NCBI GenBank assembly: GCA_947396885.1
Contig: OX377206.1
Location: 20,269,114-20,333,113, forward strand
Direction: 5' to 3'
Length of the DNA stretch: 64,000 bases
Source of the DNA: Heligmosomoides polygyrus polygyrus
Taxonomy: Eukaryota; Nematoda; Chromadorea; Rhabditida; Heligmosomidae
The notes under the pieces were generated by a model. That model saw only the letters and a program-made list of their open reading frames with translations, ran no database searches and was not told the origin of the DNA. Positions 33,334-45,539 of this stretch are shown here, one piece after another. Both the position numbers and the translations under genes were made by a program. How positions within the stretch are numbered: the first letter of the stretch is position 1; every line of letters starts with the position of its first letter.

Positions 33334-34441
33334 GCACATTTCTTAGATGATTCCTGCTGTAGCTATAATAGCATAGCAGTTCAAAATATAGAACGCCTCG
33401 ATATTCCCGGATATCAATTTGAATGGTGGTTCCCAGTGAAATCACATCAAGATGAAGTCCTGCTGCAAAGTGCTAGGGAGAGCTTCAAAATGTGACTGAA
33501 AGGCAGATCTTCCTCCAGAAAGGTATCCGTGAAAGTTATTGCTGCAAAAATTAGGTAAACATACGGATCATTGCGCCTACAATTTGAGAACTTGAAGCAG
33601 AAATTCTTTCATTGTGAAGCTGAACCAACCTGGAAGATCGCATATGTTCATTCTGGACACGTTCCCACCCTTTCAAGTGCATCAAAACTTTTACTCGGAT
33701 AACCCTGTAGAACTGCCTTACTATTAGTGGTACTGATCGCAAAAAGACCTTCATAGGGACGCGGAAACACGACAACCAAGTATGTAGATCACTGACCGTA
33801 CACGCCTCCTCCGGGTATCGCTCTCTTTCGACGCCGTTGAAACTCAGTTTCACTGGCTGGCGCGGCGCGTTCCCAACCCCCTCTCCATTCACAACATTTT
33901 ACTGACCACTGCCTTCTTAAGTAGTCTTTCATGCAGTTAGAAGTTTTCAAAGACGCTCTGCACCACGTCGAGGTAAATTAATACGCATGGCGCACCCTAA
34001 TAGCATTGATTAGGTAAATGTGGGTCACATCCCAGTGTTCCAACAGGGATCCAAAACGAATGCGGATATTGGAGCTAGAGAACCAGCGGTGCGTAAACTC
34101 AACAGGTGCCTGGAACAGTAGGTGATTTGATTGGCTGACTCCTTATTTGCCACATCCCTTGCGCTAGGTTGGGCAAAAACCCGATCAGTACCCATGTTCC
34201 CCTGTTATTTAACGAATTCACTGGCGTGTGGAACACAGTTGCATGAGACACCAATTTTAGTATGTATCTGTCCCGAATCAATTCCTTGCTCAGACCCTGC
34301 ACAAGAACGAACCCATGAGAACTAGAAAAGGACCCCTGTTGATGTTCCCTGTTGATTTTGGAAATGTTTCCCGTTGACGAGCTAAGGTCTTCAATTCCCT
34401 AAAGACAATTTTGAGAGTAATTTTGCAGCCTAAATCACGCG
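33334..34441. other. Downstream of the PDZ gene; nothing certain
   Basis: Includes the 3' UTR of the PDZ gene; no clear polyadenylation signal. A 113-codon minus frame (33892-33551) has no recognised domain. Confidence 0.5.
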
Positions 34442-34738
34442 TCGGGCGCGTGTAGCGCAGTCGGAGGAGGCGCCGACTGTCGCCTGCACCCGGTAACAGA
34501 TTCCTGGTTCGGATTTCCCACCCAGGCCAACCAAGCCTTCCATCCCTCCCGGGTCGGTGAATTGGTACCACTTGTCTGGGAAGGATAGAGCGCTGACTTG
34601 TTCATCGGCTGGCCACCGCAAGTCATTGTATGGCCAAATACGCATTCAAATTGCCTCCACGATATCCCGTAGAAGTAGAATGCGTGGCGCATCCCAAAAG
34701 GGATTGAGAAACGCCGTCCTTCATTCTTTATTCTTATC
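34442..34738 (+). mobile_element. SINE, full length, imperfect target duplication
   Basis: Head GGGCGCGTGTAGCGCAGTCG from 34444, box-B-like GGTTCGGATTTCCC, 3' GTGGCGCATCCC with a TTATTCTTATCC tail. Flanks TAAATCACGCGTC and TAAATGATGCGTC match at 11 of 13 positions. Confidence 0.87.
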
Positions 34739-34745
34739 CTTTAAA

Positions 34746-35639
34746 TGATGCGTCACAGTATTGCATAAATGAAAAGTGGGATGTTTTTTTTTTCTGCGAG
34801 AGTCCGCCTCTAGATCCAGTCGGAAGGGAGCTGTTGATCCGAGCCCTTTCGGATTCCCACTGCCAATTTCTGACCTCTTGCCACTTGACGAAAATTAACT
34901 GAGGATAGTCGGCTTTAATCACCGGCATCGCAGCAAGCAAAGAACTTCATCTTGAGTGGTGTTCCAGTAGGAATCAACATTATTGTCTACGTGAGCTAGG
35001 TTTGATATTTGTACGCTCAACCGACACAGCATTCAGTAGCGACATGTATGTCAGAATTAGTTTGATACGATCGTCTCATAGCCTTATACAGTGTTATCCT
35101 TAGTGCTAACGTTGACAGTCGTTCATACAAACGGTTGTACCGATACTTCACTTCTGTTGCCGGTATATGTCTCATTACTCCGAATACGTTAAACGGTCAT
35201 TAACAGTGATAAATAAACATTGTACACTATTTGTTCAGCGTGTGTTGTCCTCGTGGTTGTTGCCGTGTGGTTTGGCAGGAATTAATTTACATCTTGTAGA
35301 GCAAAAACGATTTTTGGTTTTAAACTGAAAATATTCCCTTTCAGTTCTTCTCTTTGGAGATGAACTGTTGCCATTGCAAAATCAGGAGCAATTTAGAAAT
35401 TGTGAAGTGAACAGCAGCTGTTAGATGCGGAACCTAGAACGCTAGACCATAAGGAGTGCATAAGGTAGGTCTTTGATGCCTTCACGGGTTGTGAAGTATG
35501 GATCATACAAATGGCGTTGAATGCTGGAAGCAGGTGGTGCTAGTCGAAGAGAGCATGCCATCGCATCTCAAGCTCGGCTTTGACAAGCTGCAGTTTAATA
35601 AGACAGGCGTTTTCCATCACTGTCGCAGCATCATCTATT
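34746..35639. other. No gene recognised; possible solo LTR
   Basis: About 35030-35285 has an LTR-like look (GATAAATAAACATTGTACAC followed by a G/T-rich stretch) but no partner or target duplication was found. Confidence 0.3.
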
Positions 35640-35738
35640 AAGGGATAAAAGATAACGGATAAAGGATGGCATCAACCGATCGCCTTTTGGGATGCGCCAC
35701 GTTTTCCACTTTTACTGTCTTGCACACGTTTTTAATGC
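35640..35738 (-). mobile_element. Older SINE, left part, interrupted
   Basis: Minus-strand tail GGGATAAAAGATAACGG, then GGGATGCGCCACG and on to GCTTATTTGGCCT, where a younger SINE is inserted. The right part resumes at 36038. Confidence 0.8.
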
Positions 35739-35750
35739 TTATTTGGCCTA

Positions 35751-36037
35751 CGGGCGCGTGAAGCGCAGTCGGAGGAGACGCCGCCTGTCGCCTGGACCCG
35801 ATACCAAGTTCCTGGTTCGGATTTCCCGCCCAGGCCAACCAAGCCTTCCATCCCTCCGGGGTCGGTGAATTGGTAAAAGACTTGTCTGGGAAGGATAAAG
35901 CGCTGACTTGTTCATCGGCTGGCCACCGCAAGTCATTGTATGGCCAAATACGCATTCAACTTGCCTCCACGACATCCCGTCGAAGTAGAATGTGTGGCGC
36001 ATCCCAAAGGGGATTGAATAACGCCGCCCTTTACGCT
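35751..36037 (+). mobile_element. Younger SINE inserted inside the older SINE
   Basis: Complete copy (head CGGGCGCGTGAAGCGCAG, tail CCCTTTACGC) flanked by TTATTTGGCCTA at 35739-35750 and 36038-36049. That 12-bp duplication is made from host SINE sequence, proving the order of insertion. Defines the unit as about 287 bp. Confidence 0.92.
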
Positions 36038-36170
36038 TTATTTGGCCTATACAATGACTTCCGGTGTCAGTCCGAGTGTTTTATTTTCCAAGGAAATCGA
36101 CAATTCACTGAACCGGAGGGACCTGGTTGATCTGGGCATGGGCAGATGACGAACCAGGAACCTGAGCAGC
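36038..36170 (-). mobile_element. Older SINE, right part
   Basis: Continues the interrupted minus-strand copy: TTTGGCCTATACAATGACTT, CCGGTGTCAGTCC, TTCACTGAACCGGAGGGA, GTTGATCTGGGC. It fades before the head. Confidence 0.75.
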
Positions 36171-37439
36171 AGCCTCCTTCTGCAGCCCCATCACCCAATC
36201 ATTAGTTGCCTCCCTACAATCTCGCTCCGATCGTTCCACCAAAAACGCAAAATAGCTTTTCCGCGGACGCGTCAGACTGTCAGGATGTCTCCTTCGCATA
36301 AATGGTCGATCCACTGGGTACAACGTCAGAGCTGAGTACCCACTTCTTAGTACCGGCAATTAGTTCAAAATACCAGCCCTAGGTGTGTTTAACGATGTGG
36401 CGAAAAAACACTATGTCCTGGTGGTCTAGGTCGGCGTTGGCCTATACATGGACTACCAACCAACCGAGTTTTTGAATCCAAGAACTACGCTTTTCTGAAT
36501 AGAGATATAGTGTCCAACTAGTTGTGGATTCCACCTTGCCGGCAGTATGTCCAAAACTAACTCCAAAGCTGACTTTATTCTCGATGGAATAGTCATCATA
36601 CTTTTCCTTTCCAGTTTCTTCTTTTCCGTCCTGATTATGACTCTGAACAGAAACATTCCCTTTTAAAACCCCTTTCTTTAGATAGATCAAATTTAATACT
36701 CTCATTCACAGCTTCCAGCTAAGAAAAAGACAACCTGAGCTGCGATGTTAGTCGGTGAGATTACCGTTCGTTCTCCAGCTCTGTTGAAACCCCACCAAGA
36801 TTTAGAGATCTGAAAAAGAATTCCGGCCCCGCTGTTAACCCTTCTGTAGGCGATTCAAGGTTAAACAGATTACAGGGTGAGCAACCTTTGCAGACGACCC
36901 CTGCTCTGCCCTCTTTTGTCAGAAAACGGAAGCTATAGCGACCTGACAACAGGAAATTTGCTCACGACCTTTTCATTTCTGCAGAGGCTGCCGATTTTTC
37001 TGACAGCTGGTCCTCGATTTTCGGATATTCGCTGATTTTAGACATAAATCACAAAGCTTATCGAACGTCTTTTTCACGACGTAACAATATCCACCTTCTA
37101 TCGACTGTCCCTGCGATTAAGAAGGTTTGAGAGAAATCCCGAAAAACGAAATGTGGAGGTGGCTCCTTTCACATTGCCTAACAGAGAAGAAGGTCCCATC
37201 CCAGCGAGAGAGCAACAGAACCGTCTCGCTGTACAAGAATGGAGCGGTTGACGACACTGACCACGACGTCGCACGATGAGCCTGGTGTCCCTAGTCTACT
37301 ATTGATGTTCACCCTAATCATTCTAAATAGGATATGCTGAACGCTAGATTTAGGATAGCCCTGGGAACGAGCAGGATCTCGGAGAGGATTCAGCACGAGC
37401 GACCACATACATGCACACCGTCATGAAACTCCCAGATTG

Positions 37440-38080
37440 AAGCGGTCATTGAATCCTGCTCGCTCACAGAGTTCATACTCGATACATCGGAGCACTTCAA
37501 GAGTTGTACAGTGGATTCATGACTAAGACCTTACCACTCTACGACGACGTCTTCGTCAACGTGAGAAGAGCGGTTTGGTAAGGGGATACCATATCATCGA
37601 AGCTCTTAAGCGCCACCCTTGAAAACATCATGCGCGAACTAGGATGGGAAGACATGAGAGTGAAGATCGACGGGCGGCAGCTGCACCATCTTCGCTTCGC
37701 TGGCGACATCGTGCTCATAACACCGAGCATCAGCCAGGCGGAGCGAATGCTGGCCGACTTCGGTCGTTCAACGGAGCGGACATCGAGTGCTCCAGCAGTG
37801 ATTGTCCAGCCCTGGACTCAACATGGCCACTAATCTAGCGCCAGAGCTGGACGGCTGTATTCCGCGAGAAGGAACACCGGAATGCTCACCCACGCCTACT
37901 ACATATAAGAGACGTGTAACCGGCTGGATTCGATGGGATGTCGAAAGCACGCCAGGACCGGTCAGCAACGCGTTGAAAGTTTGACATTCTTCATGCCCCT
38001 CGAATGAAGATTACCCACTGGACCAATCTGGCACGCAACAGGACCAAATGGAGATGTTGCTGGTGCCTGCTCGACGCATT
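37440..38080 (+). pseudogene. RTE-like LINE reverse transcriptase fragment
   Basis: The plus strand reads IMRELGWEDMRVKIDGRQ, then LHHLRFAGDIVLITPS and SQAERMLADFGR. This is the active-site region of RTE-type endonuclease-reverse transcriptases, where the catalytic box is normally FADD; here it is FAGD. Upstream, IEAVIESC- and GKGIPYH-like pieces match the preceding RT blocks in other frames. Downstream, WTNLARNRTKWRCCW resembles the family's C-terminal WxxxARxRxxWxxCW. Frameshifts between blocks and the lost Asp show it is dead. Confidence 0.7.
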
Positions 38081-40220
38081 CAACGGTCAGCGGGACGACA
38101 GATGACACACACTGCTTTGTCAGGCCAGCCCAGAGTCAAACTCGTGCTCCAACTTATGCAGACTTCGTACTCATTCGGCTATGAAAGTAACAAGAAAATT
38201 TCTTTTCCAGGCAGTAGTTTGCAATTCAGTCTTTTTGAACGGAGTAAAGAGAAGTGAGCGAGCGGTTCCCCCCCCCCCCCACGTTCATGTGTCCCTTTTG
38301 TGACCGTTCTTTTCCTCTTTGCGACATCTTCCGGAGGTGAATAATGTATGCAGCATAAACGTCAGTAGGATCTTCCATTGCGACCGACTCTAGATTTATT
38401 GGTAGCAAGCAGTTTAGGTGACAACTCTCCCCCAAACCTTAACACATAACCGCCTTGTTAAGCGAATATGCCTAATTTTTCTTTTTCGAACAAAATAATC
38501 AAATCGAAGCGCTGGCGCCTCATACCCTACTGCGATAGCTGGTTTCGTGTGCTCGCGCTTCTTAAAAATTCTCCGTTAAGCTGTTCCTTCGGCCTTCGGC
38601 AAGACTGAAGGTCACTGATGAGAAGCCAGAAGTCGGATGTGTTTATATCGGATTCGTTGGTCAATCATCTCCACCAGCGAGGTCGGTGTTTTTGCCGTCG
38701 CGAAACCAGATTTTCCACCGAGTGTATCAGCTGCACGTCTCTCCCAGTTGCCGTGTTCGACTCGATTTTCTTCCACGATCGGATACACTTCTCGAAATTT
38801 ATTTGCCCCCCCCCTGTTCTTTAGATAATGATGTTTGCCACGATTGACTGCCTGATGGTTCGAAATTTCGTTTCACTGCGCTACGAAAAAGCATAGTTCG
38901 TAAAGACATGATGTCGTGACAAATCTTCATCGGCGCACTACCAGTGTCTCGCAGACGTTCTTTTTAGCAGAATCTGGAATTGGCCAACTTTTCTGTTCAT
39001 TTGTTTTTCTGCTACTTTTGTAACATGTCCAAATGATAGGATCTCATTTTGCAACTTCTTCAAAGAGGAAACGTCCTTGAATCTTCGTTTTTTGTTTTTG
39101 GTTTTTCTGCGTTTTCAGCAGTGCATAGGCCCACATGATAAAATCTCATTTTTCTTCTTCTCAAAGGCGGGAGAATTTCAAATTGAACATGTCTATGTGC
39201 CTTTCGATGTTTTACCACATTCATTTGATACATCCAACCTTGATGAGCTCTAGGATAGGAATAAGATAGCTTTTATAATTCCTTTCAGTTACTTTTTTTC
39301 AGCTCCTAGCCTTCTATAAATTACTTGTATAAGGCATTGCGACGGCGGTTGCCATAGGATCGGTGCAGCCAGACGGTCATTACTAAATTAGTGAGTTTGT
39401 AGTTTTAATATAGTTAGCGTTCATTTTACTGTTGCTCTTTAACGGTTATTTTGCTTGTTCGATGATTTTGTTGACATTGTAGCAGACCATTGAGTGCATT
39501 TTAAATAAATAAATAAATAAAAATGTAAAAAATTTCATGTTTTCGATATTTCCTGCTCTTCCTCAAAACATCTACTTTACGCTTCTTCGATGGTATTCCT
39601 TGCCCCACAGGCACCCCATGGAACCTGGTAGTTTCAACGGTTGAAGAAACACCGCACCCCCAGACGAAAAAAAATAGCCATCACTTCTAGCCGTTATCAT
39701 TTGTTCTCAACCACAACATCGCTTTTCGCTCAGAAATTCAAGTGATCACTAAACATAAGTGCGATTTCAAACGCTAACGAGCTTATATATGTCTGGTTCA
39801 AATCTCACTGCCAACAGAAGCGCTCTGTCTACTGCAAACCTCATAAGGGAACAAGAGGACAGTTGCTGACCGCTGTCGTAAGATAAACAAATCGCTCGTT
39901 TATAAATATCTCGACTCCTTTCTGACGAGGTCAGTACACGAAGTATACTCCAATAGGTTAGGTTGGCAAACAGGTTCTCGGACATTTATGGACGAAAATG
40001 GTACATATGTAGTCGTCCCTAATGTTCACCTCAGGGTAGCTCCTAGATGTTATAGCTTCGTAGTTCATGCCTCCTAAGCCCCAAATCCTAATTCTGTCTT
40101 CCCTCAAACTTATCAATTGCATCTAAAATGCAGAGGGTTTTCAAAGGGAGTGTTTTCGTTTTGAATCGTAATCTGCCGGTTGTGCTGGAAGTACAAGAGT
40201 GGTGATTATACTGTTGAGAA
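38081..40220. other. No recognisable gene
   Basis: AT-rich with a poly-C run at 38269; no domain or element recognised. Confidence 0.55.
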
Positions 40221-40694
40221 CAGGGATGGGTGCAACTTCTGCCTTCTGATTGTCTGGTCATTTTGGACGATTTTTCTATCTTCCGGCAAAATAGCCAAAA
40301 TTAGACAAAAATCGGCAAACTGCATTGCATAGAAATTCTGTTATAGTGGTCCAGCCTTTGTTGAATCTTCAACTTAAGCAGATATCTCGATCATATAAAA
40401 AATCTTTGAGGATATGCTATAAAACTATGGTATTGTCTTTGGTAGAAGCACGCACCGAACTTACAATTAGTTCCAAGAGCACAAAAAAGTGGCTGTGCTT
40501 ATGAACGTTGAAAGACGGCCTATATTTATACGGTCGTGTTTGGAACTCTAATCTGCTTCTAAAAACTGAACAATTTAAACTCCTATTTTTATTGATTGTA
40601 TGTCGTCCGTTTGTCCGTTATCCGGCTATTTTTCGCAGAATTACCTTTTATCTGTTATCCGGGGTTTTAAAATCTCATTATCCGCTAATCACTG
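40221..40694. mobile_element. hAT-like short copy related to 21162-22716
   Basis: The left end CAGGGATGGGTGCAAC and the right terminal region (GTTATCCGGGGTTTTAAAATC, TCATTATCCGC) match the ends of the larger element. 474 bp, an internal-deletion type. No clear 8-bp duplication. Confidence 0.55.
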
Positions 40695-40896
40695 CATTAC
40701 ATCAGTGCACCCCCCCCCCCCAAAAAAAAAACGCTTTGCGGCCTCCAACATTCAATGCCAATTGATCAGCCTATTGATCAGATAATTTATCACGTCGATG
40801 AGGCAGCTGTGTTCCTCGAGGCCCAGCCTTCTACGTTCTAGAACCAAGCCCTTCATGTTATGTCAATGAGTTGACAGAGGTTGAGTGATGTTGAGG

Positions 40897-41193
40897 GTAA
40901 CAGGTAAAGGATAAAGGACGGCGTTATTCAATCCCCTTTAGGATGCGCCATGCATTCTATTTCTGCGGGATATCGTGGAGACGAGCTGAATGCGTATTTC
41001 GCCATATAATGACTTGCGGCGGCCAGCCGATGAACAAGTCAACGCTTTATCCTTCCCAGACAAGGCTGGTACCAATCCACCGACACCGGAGGGATGAAAG
41101 GCTTGGTTGGCCTGGGCGGGAAATCCGAACCATGAACCTGGTATCGGGTGCAGGCGACAGTCGGCGCCTCCTCCGACTGCGCTCCACGCGCCC
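40897..41193 (-). mobile_element. SINE, minus strand, full length
   Basis: Tail GGTAAAGGATAAAGG, GATGCGCCATGCATTC, box-B-like region near 41115-41130 (complement of GGTTCGGATTTCCC), head CGACTGCGCTCCACGCGCCC. Close to consensus. Confidence 0.88.
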
Positions 41194-41782
41194 ATGTTAA
41201 CTGTACGTACTTTAATTGGTAGCTGCTGTTGTTTAAATTTGACGAAGCAAAATATGTTCGGGTAAAGAGGGTCGGGGTCACCTCCTTCTCAGTGGTTGTC
41301 CGTCTGGTAAGAACGCATGTGTATGTCCAGTTACATCAGAAATGGCCTACCTTAGTTTACTGTAAGAGTAGAACACACCAGTGCTGCAAAACAAATTCCA
41401 GTTTCGTACTAAAAAACCGTTGTGTAGAGCTGTCTCACATGGTGATCGCCCACCCCCTTCTCCCGACCCTATTTGAGCCGCATTTTATGCTTCAAATGTC
41501 CGAGAATGTATGTACCAACCCAACAAAATAGTACAACCCATCGTAGAAATTCCGTCTCAACCCGCATAGCTAGCGTAAACCACCTTAATAGGCAACTCAG
41601 CTTCAAAAGCAGTCTGCGAACAGAATCTCGAATTTGATGGTCTGCCCAACTGCATCTTTAGGTCGAAGTAGAATATTTGCCGTATCGTCAAATGGATTCA
41701 ATTAAAAGGGTCCAGCGGCGATTTTTGCGCCGTATACGTAATTATTAACATGAAATATTTGCTGTTATTTGAATAGAATGGT
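41194..41782. other. No recognisable gene
   Basis: A 100-codon plus frame (41229-41531) has no domain. Confidence 0.5.
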
Positions 41783-42350
41783 GGGTACTAGTTCAAAGTT
41801 CCGACTCCACCGACAAGACTTCGGTCGAAAAATTTTTTCGCTGAAACTTCGTCTGGGGGGGGGGTTATTTGGGGTGCTGATCACGAATCTGGCATCCGTT
41901 TTTCACGATTCGGTCGGAGACCACCCATACCGTTAACATGAGTGGTCCAGGCAGGGTCACCGATTTCGCTGAAACTTCGTCTAGGGGGGTTATTTGGGGT
42001 GCTGATCACGAATCTGACACCCGTTTTTCGTTTTACGCTGGATTACGGTAGGTTATGGTAGGTGCAGGTGACTAAGACTGTCAGCGATTACCCGCACCTA
42101 CCGTAACTTACCGTAAATATGATCTACGCGTAAATAAACCTGAGGGGACAGGTTTATTACACTATGGAAGGTACGGGTGACTGAGGTCACCGATTTCGCC
42201 GAAACTCCGGATAAAACGAAAGACGGATGTCAGCTTCGTGATCAGCACCCCAAATAACCCCCTAGACAATGTTTCAGCGAAAAAAAAATTTCGACCGAAG
42301 TTTTGTCGGTGGAGTCGGAACTTTTAACTAGTGCCGAATGGTATATTTGC
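41783..42350. mobile_element. Foldback element next to the satellite array
   Basis: Arms of about 115 bp (41783-41900 and 42227-42345) are inverted copies. Both contain TTCCGACTCCACCGAC and TTATTTGGGGTGCTGATCAC. Part of the arm is repeated directly at about 41966-42025, and a central hairpin (GGTAGGTTATGGTAGGTGC versus GCACCTACCGTAACTTACC) lies at 42045-42115. No coding capacity. It ends about 85 bp before the satellite. Confidence 0.8.
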
Positions 42351-42929
42351 GCAAACAAAAATTGAGGTAAAATGATCTCTGCTATTTTACAATATAGCCA
42401 GGACTATTAAACCACCCCACGTATATTGCTGACCAGCGTCGGTTGAGGGCTTCGCCCGCACCCGACTCTGGCCGGGCGGGCCACGCTAGGCTAGCCGGCT
42501 TCGCCGGCATCGTGTGTGGTGAGCCATGTGGGGTCAAGAACCCAACCGAACCTCGAGCCCGCTAGGGTCCCCACAACCCAGCGTCGGTTGCGGGCTTCGC
42601 CCGCACCCGACTCTGGCCGGGCGGGCCACGCTAGGCTAGCCGGCTTCGCCGGCATCGTGTGTGGTGAGCCATGTGGGGTCAATAACCCAACCCAACCTCG
42701 AGCCCGCTAGGGTCCCCACAACCCAGCGTCGGTTGCAGGCTTCGCCCGCACCCGAACCTCGAGCCCGCTAGGGTCCCCACAACCCAGCGTCGGTTGCGGG
42801 CTTCGCCCGCACCCGACTCTGGCCGGGCGGGCCACGCTAGGCTAGCCGGCTTCGCCGGCATCGTGTGTGGTGAGCCATGTGGGGTCAATAACCCAACCCA
42901 ACCTCGAGCCCGCTAGGGTCCCCACAACC

Positions 42930-45539
42930 CAGCGTCGGTTGCGGGCTTCGCCCGCACCCGACTCTGGCCGGGCGGGCCACGCTAGGCTAGCCGGCTTCGC
43001 CGGCATCGTGTGTGGTGAGCCATGTGGGGTCAATAACCCAACCCAATCTCGAGCCCGCTAGGGTCCCCACAACCCAGCGTCGGTTGCGGGCTTCGCCCGC
43101 ACCCGACTCTGGCCGGGCGGGCCACGCTAGGCTAGCCGGCTTCGCCGGCATCGTGTGTGGTGAGCCATGTGGGGTCAATAACCCAACCCAACCTCGAGCC
43201 CGCTAGGGTCCCCACAACCCAGCGTCGGTTGCGGGCTTCGCCCGCACCCGACCCTGGCCGGGCGGGCCACGCTAGGCTAGCCGGCTTCGCCGGCATCGTG
43301 TGTGGTGAGCCATGTGGGGTCAAGAACCCAACCGAACCTCGAGCCCGCTAGGGTCCCCACAACCCAGCGTCGGTTGCGGGCTTCGCCCGCACCCGACTCT
43401 GGCCGGGCGGGCCACGCTAGGCTAGCCGGCTTCGCCGGCATCGTGTGTGGTGAGCCATGTGGGGTCAATAACCCAACCCAACCTCGAGCCCGCTAGGGTC
43501 CCCACAACCCAGCGTCGGTTGCGGGCTTCGCCCGCACCCGACTCTGGCCGGGCGGGCCACGCTAGGCTAGCCGGCTTCGCCGGCATCGTGTGTGGTGAGC
43601 CATGTGGGGTCAATAACCCAACCCAACCTCGAGCCCGCTAGGGTCCCCACAACCCAGCGTCGGTTGCGGGCTTCGCCCGCACCCGACCCTGGCCGGGCGG
43701 GCCACGCTAGGCTAGCCGGCTTCGCCGGCATCGTGTGTGGTGAGCCATGTGGGGTCAAGAACCCAACCGAACCTCGAGCCCGCTAGGGTCCCCACAACCC
43801 AGCGTCGGTTGCGGGCTTCGCCCGCACCCGACTCTGGCCGGGCGGGCCACGCTAGGCTAGCCGGCTTCGCCGGCATCGTGTGTGGTGAGCCATGTGGGGT
43901 CAATAACCCAACCCAACCTCGAGCCCGCTAGGGTCCCCACAACCCAGCGTCGGTTGCGGGCTTCGCCCGCACCCGACTCTGGCCGGGCGGGCCACGCTAG
44001 GCTAGCCGGCTTCGCCGGCATCGTGTGTGGTGAGCCATGTGGGGTCAATAACCCAACCCAACCTCGAGCCCGCTAGGGTCCCCACAACCCAGGGTCGGTT
44101 TCGGGCTTCGCCCGCACCCGACCCTGGCCGGGCGGGCCACGCTAGGCTAGCCGGCTTCGCCGGCATCGTGTGTGGTGAGCCATGTGGGGTCAAGAACCCA
44201 ACCGAACCTCGAGCCCGCTAGGGTCCCCACAACCCAGCGTCGGTTGCGGGCTTCGCCCGCACCCGACTCTGGCCGGGCGGGCCACGCTAGGCTAGCCGGC
44301 TTCGCCGGCATCGTGTGTGGTGAGCCATGTGGGGTCAATAACCCAACCCAACCTCGAGCCCGCTAGGGTCCCCACAACCCAGCGTCGGTTGCGGGCTTCG
44401 CCCGCACCCGACCCTGGCCGGGCGGGCCACGCTAGGCTAGCCGGCTTCGCCGGCATCGTGTGTGGTGAGCCATGTGGGGTCAAGAACCCAACCGAACCTC
44501 GAGCCCGCTAGGGTCCCCACAACCCAGCGTCGGTTGCGGGCTTCGCCCGCACCCGACTCTGGCCGGGCGGGCCACGCTAGGCTAGCCGGCTTCGCCGGCA
44601 TCGTGTGTGGTGAGCCATGTGGGGTCAATAACCCAACCCAACCTCGAGCCCGCTAGGGTCCCCACAACCCAGGGTCGGTTTCGGGCTTCGCCCGCACCCG
44701 ACCCTGGCCGGGCGGGCCACGCTAGGCTAGCCGGCTTCGCCGGCATCGTGTGTGGTGAGCCATGTGGGGTCAAGAACCCAACCGAACCTCGAGCCCGCTA
44801 GGGTCCCCACAACCCAGCGTCGGTTGCGGGCTTCGCCCGCACCCGACTCTGGCCGGGCGGGCCACGCTAGGCTAGCCGGCTTCGCCGGCATCGTGTGTGG
44901 TGAGCCATGTGGGGTCAATAACCCAACCCAACCTCGAGCCCGCTAGGGTCCCCACAACCCAGCGTCGGTTGCGGGCTTCGCCCGCACCCGACCCTGGCCG
45001 GGCGGGCCACGCTAGGCTAGCCGGCTTCGCCGGCATCGTGTGTGGTGAGCCATGTGGGGTCAAGAACCCAACCGAACCTCGAGCCCGCTAGGGTCCCCAC
45101 AACCCAGCGTCGGTTGCGGGCTTCGCCCGCACCCGACTCTGGCCGGGCGGGCCACGCTAGGCTAGCCGGCTTCGCCGGCATCGTGTGTGGTGAGCCATGT
45201 GGGGTCAATAACCCAACCCAACCTCGAGCCCGCTAGGGTCCCCACAACCCAGCGTCGGTTGCGGGCTTCGCCCGCACCCGACTCTGGCCGGGCGGGCCAC
45301 GCTAGGCTAGCCGGCTTCGCCGGCATCGTGTGTGGTGAGCCATGTGGGGTCAATAACCCAACCCAACCTCGAGCCCGCTAGGGTCCCCACAACCCAGGGT
45401 CGGTTGCGGGCTTCGCCCGCACCCGACCCTGGCCGGGCGGGCCACGCTAGGCTAGCCGGCTTCGCCGGCATCGTGTGTGGTGAGCCATGTGGGGTCAAGA
45501 ACCCAACCGAACCTCGAGCCCGCTAGGGTCCCCACAACC
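42930..45539. repeat. Satellite higher-order repeat, copy 1 (18 monomers, 2,610 bp)
   Basis: Writing S for ACTCTGG-type and P for ACCCTGG-type monomers, the order is SSP SSP SSP SP SP SP SSP. Minor P variants (CAGGGTCGGTTTCGG, CAGGGTCGGTTGCGG) fall at fixed places. A C-to-T variant in CCCAATCTCGAG marks the first unit (43047). Confidence 0.88.

Noticed and set aside
35030..35285. Solo LTR
   Set aside because: Only a general look (TATA/AATAAA-like motif then a G/T-rich stretch); no second copy, terminal TG-CA pair or target duplication identified.
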